Of a stretch of 40,987 bases of DNA, positions 19,391-25,825 are shown one piece after another. This DNA is from Candidatus Omnitrophota bacterium (GTDB lineage: Bacteria; Omnitrophota; Gorgyraeia; Zapsychrales; Fredricksoniimonadaceae), in NCBI GenBank assembly GCA_002753465.1, contig PEAF01000012.1:1-40987 (forward strand), written 5' to 3'. A model generated the notes under the pieces. It searched no databases. It was not told the DNA's origin and saw nothing but the letters and a program-made list of their open reading frames with translations. A program made the translations under genes and the position numbers. Within the stretch, counting starts at the first letter, position 1; each line of letters opens with the position of its first letter.

Positions 19391-20136
19391 AGGCGCTACT
19401 AAAAGTAATTTTTGCAGCGATGATCTTGAGCCTGACGAGTTCCCTGGCATTGGCTTTATCAGACGATCAGGCGCAATTAAAATTTACGAATGCCGTCAAG
19501 GCCTATCATGACGCGCAGTATGTTGAAGCGGTTAAATTGAACGAGAGCATTTTGATGCAAGGGCTTTTTTCACCTGAATTGTACTACAATCTGGGCAATG
19601 CTCATTTTAAACTGCGCCATCTGGGGGCGGCTATCGTGAATTATTTGCGGGCCCATCGACTTGAACCGCGCGATAGCGATGTGAAGTCTAATCTGTCTTT
19701 CGCGCGCTCGATGGTCGATAATTACCTGCCATGGCCGTCGAACCCTTTGTTTACACCTGTACAGCAGGTTTTTTCTAACCGAGAGTTGTTATGGGTTGGT
19801 TTCTGGTCAGTGGCCCTTACAGGAGCTTTTTTATTGGGCGGCCTTTATGGCGGGATGCGACGTAAGAGGTTGGTCCTCGGGGTAGTGCTGGGGATCATCT
19901 TATCTGCTTATATGGCAGGTGCCGGGATCGTAAGAACGCTTCATCAATCCGGCATGAGCGTTTGTGTTCAAAAGGTTGATGCCAGGTTTGAGCCAAACCT
20001 TCAAGCTACGGTTTATTTCAAGATCCCGGAAGGAACGGAAGTCAAGGTTTTACGTATTAAGGAAGAATGGGCCAAGGTGCAGCGTTCGGATAACAAGATC
20101 GGGTGGGTTCCTTTATCATCCGTCGAGAGGATGTGA
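19387..20136 (+). CDS. batE: BatE-like TPR + SH3b membrane protein
   Basis: Signal peptide, YYNLGNAHFKLRHLGAAIVNYLRAHRLEPRDSDV TPR, two TMs, C-terminal SH3-like VYFKIPEGTEVKVLRIKEEWAKV...IGWVPLSSVE. Confidence 0.83.
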   Translation: MKALLKVIFAAMILSLTSSLALALSDDQAQLKFTNAVKAYHDAQYVEAVKLNESILMQGLFSPELYYNLGNAHFKLRHLGAAIVNYLRAHRLEPRDSDVKSNLSFARSMVDNYLPWPSNPLFTPVQQVFSNRELLWVGFWSVALTGAFLLGGLYGGMRRKRLVLGVVLGIILSAYMAGAGIVRTLHQSGMSVCVQKVDARFEPNLQATVYFKIPEGTEVKVLRIKEEWAKVQRSDNKIGWVPLSSVERM

Positions 20137-20141
20137 GCTTA

Positions 20142-20990
20142 ATGAGCGTGTACGTAGATGTGATGTTGTCGTTGGTTAAAGAAGCTGGTGTGGTGGCGTT
20201 ACGGCTTATGGAGAACAGTCAGCCAGAATTGAAACCTGATACATCGGTTATTACTGAGGCGGATAAGGCTATTTCCGCGCTGGCGCACAAGCGTTTGAAG
20301 CCGTTCCTATCAACAGGGCAGCACGTGCTTATTGATGAAGAGGATCCCCGCAAGTCGGAATACCAGGACGATGCGTTCCTTGAACGTACGCCTTATGTGT
20401 GGGCGATCGATCCGATCGACGGTACGCGGGCGTACGCCAATCGTATGCCCCATTACGGCGTATCTCTGGGGCTTATGAAAGACCGCAAACCTTGGCTGGG
20501 CGCGGTTTACTTTCCGACGCTTAAAGAGCTTTTTTATTGCGACGGCGAGAATGCATATCTGGTGAAGAATGCTTTTTCATGGTCTGAGCAACGCATTTTG
20601 ATCAAGCCTCAGGATGAAGTTATTTCCAGCCGGTCTGTTTTTATCATGTCGGATGATATCGGCGTTAAATTCACATGGAAGTCGCCGGATTGCCGTGTCA
20701 TGGTATTTGCCTCAGCGGTCAGTGAGTTCTGCTGGCCGACGGTTGGCCGTGGTTGCGGGTCTTTATCACGGGTGCATCTGTGGGATTTTGCGGGGGCATG
20801 GCCCATTATCCATAAAGCAGGTCTCAAATTCCGTCATTTCTCGACAGGCAAGCCCTTAGAAAGGCTCGAAGCCGGACTTTTTCATAAGGATCCTGCCTGG
20901 AAACTAAAAGATTATTTTATTTTATCTTCCGAGAGGAACTTTTCTATGTTGCGTGAAAGAATAACTCTTTTGCCGGAGGCCGGGACATGA
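20142..20990 (+). CDS. Inositol-monophosphatase-superfamily phosphatase (CysQ-like)
   Basis: ORF 20103..20990, likely start MSVYVDVMLS; SVITEADKAI, DEEDP, WAIDPIDGTRAYANRMPHYGVSLGL, WDFAGAWPI. Confidence 0.88.
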   Translation: MSVYVDVMLSLVKEAGVVALRLMENSQPELKPDTSVITEADKAISALAHKRLKPFLSTGQHVLIDEEDPRKSEYQDDAFLERTPYVWAIDPIDGTRAYANRMPHYGVSLGLMKDRKPWLGAVYFPTLKELFYCDGENAYLVKNAFSWSEQRILIKPQDEVISSRSVFIMSDDIGVKFTWKSPDCRVMVFASAVSEFCWPTVGRGCGSLSRVHLWDFAGAWPIIHKAGLKFRHFSTGKPLERLEAGLFHKDPAWKLKDYFILSSERNFSMLRERITLLPEAGT

Positions 20991-21445
20991 TATACGATCA
21001 GATCACGCAACTTTCCAGGTATAATGTTCCCATGGCGGATGTGATCATTAACTTTCTGGAAACACATGACGCCGAAGAATTGCCTGTCGGTGAGATCGAG
21101 ATCAACGGACGCGAACTTTTTGTACGGCCAGCGGAGTATGCGACACGATTATCTTCCGAAGGGCGCTTTGAAGCACATCAGGTTTATATCGACTTGCAGT
21201 ACGTTGTTAAGGGGGCCGAGACCATGCAGTTCGCGCCGTCAAATAGGCTGTTCAAGGCAACGGAGTATGATGTTCAGGGTGACTATCAATTCTTTACAGC
21301 CGATACAGATATAACGGATGTGGTTGTACGTGAAGGTGAGTTTGTGGTGTACTATCCTGGCGAAGCCCATCGGCCTATGTGTCAGCGCGGCCGTGGTCCT
21401 GAGGCCGTTAAGAAACTTGTATTTAAAATCAAGGGAATGAAATAA
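20987..21445 (+). CDS. YhcH/YjgK/YiaL (DUF386) family protein
   Basis: EIEINGRELFVRPAEY, FEAHQVYIDLQYVVKGAETM, FVVYYPGEAHRPM. Confidence 0.88.
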   Translation: MIYDQITQLSRYNVPMADVIINFLETHDAEELPVGEIEINGRELFVRPAEYATRLSSEGRFEAHQVYIDLQYVVKGAETMQFAPSNRLFKATEYDVQGDYQFFTADTDITDVVVREGEFVVYYPGEAHRPMCQRGRGPEAVKKLVFKIKGMK

Positions 21446-22173
21446 TGCCTGAACCAACAAAGCCTAAGGGACCGTCGGGCGTTAAGCCGTCAGAAGATAC
21501 GGCCTTGCTTGATCCGCATGTCGGAACGTGTGATTTCTTTAAAGTTGTTTCAGTGATACACAGTGGCGCTTTCTTGTACTGCGGACTTGCCAAGGATATT
21601 TTCGTTCCGATCGGCGAGCAGCTGAAGATCATGAAAGAGGGTGAGTCGCATGTGGTTTATGTGTACCGTGATGAGAAGACGGGGCGTGTGGCGGCTTCGT
21701 CCAGACTTAACAAGTACGTGTATGACGAGGCCCCCGATGGCATGCTTGAAGGGGACGAGGTGGACCTTTTGATCTATACTCCGACAGACATGGGGTATAA
21801 AGCGATCATCAACCATGACTCTTGGGGATTGTTGTATAAGAATGAGATATTCCAGGAACTGCAGCCCGGTCAAAAGATGAGGGGTTATATCAAAAAGATC
21901 AGACCTGAAGACGGGAGAATAGATCTTTCCCTGCAAAAACCAGGTTATCAAAGCGTTCCTGACCTGTCGGAAAAGATCCTGGAGCATATTAAGGCTGCCG
22001 GCGGACGTTGTTCGATCACGGATAAAACCCCGCCTGAGGAGATCTACAGGTTATTTGGCGTGAGCAAGAAAAAGTTCAAGATGGCAGTGGGCACCTTGTA
22101 CAAGCAGGAGAAAGTCGTTATTGAACCGGGTGGCATTAAATTGACGGACAGTCTAAAAAGCAGGGGCAAATGA
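21445..22173 (+). CDS. CvfB/YitL-like S1-type RNA-binding protein
   Basis: YVYRDEKTGRVAASSRLNKY; LIYTPTDMGYKAIINHDSWGLLYKNEIF; GYIKKIRPEDGRIDLSLQKPGYQ; winged-helix-like C-terminus. Confidence 0.85.
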   Translation: MPEPTKPKGPSGVKPSEDTALLDPHVGTCDFFKVVSVIHSGAFLYCGLAKDIFVPIGEQLKIMKEGESHVVYVYRDEKTGRVAASSRLNKYVYDEAPDGMLEGDEVDLLIYTPTDMGYKAIINHDSWGLLYKNEIFQELQPGQKMRGYIKKIRPEDGRIDLSLQKPGYQSVPDLSEKILEHIKAAGGRCSITDKTPPEEIYRLFGVSKKKFKMAVGTLYKQEKVVIEPGGIKLTDSLKSRGK

Positions 22174-22433
22174 TAACGAATAACGACATTATGAAGAAAT
22201 TGCGTGTCGCTTTGCACTTGAGAGATACCGATATCGTTGAGATCCTGAAGCTGGCCGATTTCAAGATCTCCGAGACGGAATTATCGGCGTTCTTTCGCCG
22301 GGAAGATCATCCTAATTATATGCCTTGCGGCGATCAGCTGCTCAGGCGATTTCTGGACGGACTTATCATCCGTAACCGCGGCAAGCGTGAAGAGGCTGAA
22401 AAGCCCGTTGATAAGATTTCCGGAAAACTTTGA
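22170..22433 (+). CDS. DUF1456/YehS-like protein (single repeat)
   Basis: TNNDIMKKLRVALHLRDTDIVEILKLADFKISETELSAFFRREDHPNYMPCGDQLLRRFLDGL matches the YehS repeat. Confidence 0.85.
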   Translation: MITNNDIMKKLRVALHLRDTDIVEILKLADFKISETELSAFFRREDHPNYMPCGDQLLRRFLDGLIIRNRGKREEAEKPVDKISGKL

Positions 22434-22580
22434 TTTTGCGGCACGCCTTAGTTTGCAGGGTTTCTGAAATAAATTCTGGACATTGAAATTTTCTTTTGCT
22501 ATATTTAGCGCCTCCTGAGGAACGTATGGAGATTGAAATTGTTCGAATTGCTGGTTTGACGACGTATCAATGAATTTTCT

Positions 22581-22656
22581 GGGCCTCTAGCTCATCTGGT
22601 AGAGCAAGTGACTCTTAATCACTGGGTGGCAAGTTCAAGTCTTGCGAGGCCCACCA
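22581..22656 (+). tRNA. tRNA-Lys (anticodon CTT), CCA encoded
   Basis: Manual cloverleaf: GGGCCTC/GAGGCCC acceptor, GCTC/GAGC D-stem, AGTGA-CTCTTAA-TCACT anticodon arm, GCAAG-TTCAAGT-CTTGC T-arm, discriminator A, CCA. Confidence 0.97.
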
Positions 22657-22660
22657 TTTA

Positions 22661-22696
22661 AAAGACCTTATCCCGTTTGGGATAAGGTCTTTTTAT
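22661..22696 (+). terminator. Intrinsic terminator directly after tRNA-Lys
   Basis: AAGACCTTATCCC-gttt-GGGATAAGGTCTTTTT, 13-bp perfect stem plus T-tract. Confidence 0.93.
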
Positions 22697-22708
22697 TTGC
22701 ATGAAGCG

Positions 22709-22802
22709 GCAAGACTTGAAGGAGTCCCGCTGGATGCGACGAACAGGAGCATCCTAAAGGCGGGGCGGATAGCCGGCCCGAAAGGAGCGAAGCGACTGGA
22801 GG
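22709..22802. other. GC-rich, potentially structured intergenic element downstream of tRNA-Lys
   Basis: GCAAGACTTGAA is the exact reverse complement of the tRNA T-arm; nested stems CCCGC...GCGGG around GGATGC...GCATCC; then CCGGCCC...GGGcaCCGG hairpin; set in AT-rich flanks. Confidence 0.45.
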
Positions 22803-22898
22803 GCACCGGGGTCTTTGTTGGAATTTTGTTCAGGCGTATTTAGGTGTGTTAAAATAATTTTATGTATTTTTTATGATTTAAAATAAAAAACTTTTCGA

Positions 22899-23327
22899 TT
22901 GGAGGACATAAGAATGAATAGCAGAAATCGAAGCGTCCCTATTCTTATTATTGCGGTGATTAACTTAACTGTGAGCTTTATACTTCTTTTCTTATTTGTT
23001 TTTGGTGTTTTTAATAGGGTGGTTGAAGGTCGATTTATGGATGATATAGTTTTATTGTTTTTGATGAACCTTCTGCCTAGTCTGGCTTTAAGCTATCTTG
23101 GTATGCACGCTTATAAGGCAAAGCCTAAAAGTTATAGAGGGATTCTTGTTGGTGCAGGGGCTATTGGTGTCATGGGTTTGTTCCTGGGAACTGCAGAGAA
23201 GTTAATTGGTGGTCTAACAAATGAGCTGGGAGACAGGTTAAGTTGGGTTGGTTTATTTTGTGTTATCATGGCCATTGTTCAAGGAGTTCTTTTATTACGA
23301 CAAGATGTTAAGAAGGAATTGGGATAG
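22899..23327 (+). CDS. Small four-TM membrane protein of unknown function
   Basis: Four hydrophobic segments; start could be 22914 (MNSRNRS). Confidence 0.7.
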   Translation: MEDIRMNSRNRSVPILIIAVINLTVSFILLFLFVFGVFNRVVEGRFMDDIVLLFLMNLLPSLALSYLGMHAYKAKPKSYRGILVGAGAIGVMGLFLGTAEKLIGGLTNELGDRLSWVGLFCVIMAIVQGVLLLRQDVKKELG

Positions 23328-23487
23328 AATTTATTTGTGTGAATTTGGAGTCTTATTTACGCGATAGCTTGACATCGTTTGTGTGGTCGTTCGCTAATTT
23401 TGGGAGCTGAGGACGCATTGGAATGAACGAGTAATGACCCCAATTGGACCACCGATGGGTTTAGGAGAATGGACAGGTTAAGAGGAT

Positions 23488-25599
23488 ATGGCCAAGAACG
23501 ATCATAGTCGATCATACCCACGCGGCAGCGGGAAAAAAGATAAGGATCGCCCTTTCTTTAAAGATGGGGCTCGTGACGGGCATGTTTTATATTTAAACCT
23601 ATTTTCGATCATCCTCATTGTTTGCTTGGGGCTTATTGTCTATTCGAACACCTTTCATTGTTCGTTCCACTTTGATGATCAAAGCTCCATTGTCGATAAT
23701 CCGTCCATAAGGAACATCCACAACATCTCTAATATCTGGAGCTTTCTGCCCCGGCGCTTCATTCTTTACCTTTCCCTTGCCTTCAATTATCACTTCGGCC
23801 AGTTCAGCGTCGTTGGATACCATATTTTCAATCTGGCGGTCCATTTGGGTGCGGCTCTTTTGGTCTGGTGGCTGACGCTTTTGACTTTGTCTACACCCGT
23901 CATGAAGACGGACAAGATGGGGCGGCACGCCAACATTATAGCTTTATTTGCCGCGCTGGTCTTTGTGTCGCATCCTCTTCAAACCGAGGCTGTGACCTAT
24001 ATTATTCAGCGCGCAGCTTCCCTGGCGACGTTGTTCTATTTGCTTTCTTTATGTCTTTATGTGAAAGCACGCCTGGTCGAGGATAGTGGTCGGAATACGG
24101 CCTGTTGGACGCTCTTTTATACCGGTTCCCTGGTTGCGGCGGTCCTTGGTATGTTCACTAAAGAGACAGCCATCACGTTGCCATTAATGATCGCGCTCTA
24201 TGAGTTCAGCTTCCTGACAGTTGGAAAGAGCTTTAAGTGGAAACGGCTCATCCCGTTCTTTTTGATCCTGTTGCTTATTCCACTTGTCATGTTCTTGACC
24301 GAGACCAGCGCGGCAAGGTTGCGGGAGCTAAGGGATGAACCCGGCATTTCTCCGGTCAATTATTGTTTGACCCAATTCAGGGTCATGCTTACTTATATCA
24401 GGTTGGTTTTCATTCCGGCACATCAGAATCTTGATTATGATTACCCTGTTTATAAGAATATCTTGGCATGGCCTGTTTTGGCCAGCCTTGCCTTCCTGAG
24501 CAGTGCCGTCTTTCTCGCCAGGCGTCTATTCGTAAAATACCGACTGGTCTCTTTTGCCATTTTCTGGTTCTTTTTGACCCTGTTACCTGAATCAAGTATT
24601 TTGCCTATTAAAGATGTCATCTATGAACATCGGCTTTATTTGCCGCTGGTGGGGTATAGCTTGCTCCTGGTCAGTGGCATATATTACCTTTTGGGGAACA
24701 ATGTTTCCAAGGTTATGGTCTTGGTGTTAATGGGGGTCATAGGCTGTAATTCGGTTTTGACCTATCAGCGGAATAACGTTTGGAAGGATGAATTGGCCCT
24801 TTGGAAAGATGCTGTTGAGAAATCCCCACGTAAGGCCCGGCCATACAACAATTATGGCTTTGCTTATGATAAGCGGGGTGATTTTTCAGAGGCCATCGTA
24901 AATTACAGTAAGGCCATCGAGTTGGATCCAGCCTATGCTGATGCCTACAACAATCGCGGCCTTATGTACTACAAGCAGGGCCGCCTTGATCGGGCCATCT
25001 TGGATTATGATAGAGCTATTGGGCAAGGGACAAAGTTGGCCGGGGCGTACATCAACCGGGGTGTTCTTTTTGAAAAGCAGGGCAACCTGGTACGCGCTTT
25101 GTCTGATTATAATACGGCCATTGACGTGGAACCCGGGGAAGCCGGGGCCTTTTTAAATCGCGCTAATGTCTACGTTAAACAAAATGACCTTACCTTGGCT
25201 TTGAAGGATTATAACAATGCCCTTAAGATATATCCTGATTTTGCAGATGCTTACTATGATCGTGGGATTTTATACGATAAGCAAGGTGATCTCAGCTCGG
25301 CCATTCTTGACCTGACCAAGGTAATTGAGTTGAACCCTGATCATGCCAGGGCTTATCTTGCGCGCGGGCTTATCTTTCTTAAACAGGGTGATACAGCTCA
25401 GGCTATGTCAGAATACAGTAAGGCTATTGTGATTGACCCGCAGTATGCGGAAGCTTTTAATAACCGCGCTGTTGGTTATTATACTTTAAAAGATTATGAC
25501 CAGGCGTGGAGAGATGTGCGAAGGGCCGAGGGATTGGGATTCAGTGTTCATCCCGGTTTTTTAAGTGCCCTGGAACAGGCTTCTGGAAGGGTTAAGTAA
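23488..25599 (+). CDS. TMTC-like multi-TM protein with C-terminal TPR array
   Basis: N-terminal HFDDQSSIVDNPSIRNI and FNLAVHLGAALLVWWL plus ~10 TMs (GT-C/PMT-like); C-terminal YNNRGLMYYKQGRLDRAILDYDRAI-type TPRs. Confidence 0.87.
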   Translation: MAKNDHSRSYPRGSGKKDKDRPFFKDGARDGHVLYLNLFSIILIVCLGLIVYSNTFHCSFHFDDQSSIVDNPSIRNIHNISNIWSFLPRRFILYLSLAFNYHFGQFSVVGYHIFNLAVHLGAALLVWWLTLLTLSTPVMKTDKMGRHANIIALFAALVFVSHPLQTEAVTYIIQRAASLATLFYLLSLCLYVKARLVEDSGRNTACWTLFYTGSLVAAVLGMFTKETAITLPLMIALYEFSFLTVGKSFKWKRLIPFFLILLLIPLVMFLTETSAARLRELRDEPGISPVNYCLTQFRVMLTYIRLVFIPAHQNLDYDYPVYKNILAWPVLASLAFLSSAVFLARRLFVKYRLVSFAIFWFFLTLLPESSILPIKDVIYEHRLYLPLVGYSLLLVSGIYYLLGNNVSKVMVLVLMGVIGCNSVLTYQRNNVWKDELALWKDAVEKSPRKARPYNNYGFAYDKRGDFSEAIVNYSKAIELDPAYADAYNNRGLMYYKQGRLDRAILDYDRAIGQGTKLAGAYINRGVLFEKQGNLVRALSDYNTAIDVEPGEAGAFLNRANVYVKQNDLTLALKDYNNALKIYPDFADAYYDRGILYDKQGDLSSAILDLTKVIELNPDHARAYLARGLIFLKQGDTAQAMSEYSKAIVIDPQYAEAFNNRAVGYYTLKDYDQAWRDVRRAEGLGFSVHPGFLSALEQASGRVK

Positions 25600-25629
25600 C
25601 CAGCGGCCTGCCGTTATTCTTTAGGGAGT

Positions 25630-25652
25630 TTTGGGGACGCGTACCCAATACT
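25630..25652. repeat. Half-copy of the GGGGAC(A/G)yGTACC palindromic element
   Basis: GTTTTGGGGACGCGTACCCAATAC resembles one arm (AATTTCGGGGACACGTACCAAATTC) of the element at 34173-34231. Confidence 0.45.
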
Positions 25653-25675
25653 TAGCCCCTCTTGTTTGATTATTT

Positions 25676-25730
25676 GAGGTCTGCCATTTTAAAGACTTTG
25701 TCCCGTTATGGGGCAAGGTCTTTTTATGTG
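25676..25730 (+). terminator. Intrinsic terminator fused to a degenerate copy of the tRNA-Lys 3' end
   Basis: GAGGTCTGCCATTTTAAAGACTTTGTCCCGTTATGGGGCAAGGTCTTTTTATGTG aligns with GAGGCCCACCATTTAAAAGACCTTATCCCGTTTGGGATAAGGTCTTTTTATTTG at 22646-22699. Confidence 0.8.
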
Positions 25731-25825
25731 TCTGGAAAGCCGTTGTTCAACATGGTGTAGACTTCGTCAAAAGTTACGACCCTTCCTTGGTTATAGTTAT
25801 TTATATATGTTATCTTTAGGATAAG

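Noticed and set aside
22709-22720. GCAAGACTTGAA considered as the T-arm of a second tRNA on the minus strand
   Set aside because: Flanking bases do not form a T-stem, and no anticodon or acceptor arm is present.
23400-23445. GAGGACGCATTGG...GACCCCAATT as another degenerate palindromic element
   Set aside because: Only short ATTGG/CCAAT pairing and a poor match to the GGGGACAyGT arm; too weak to call.
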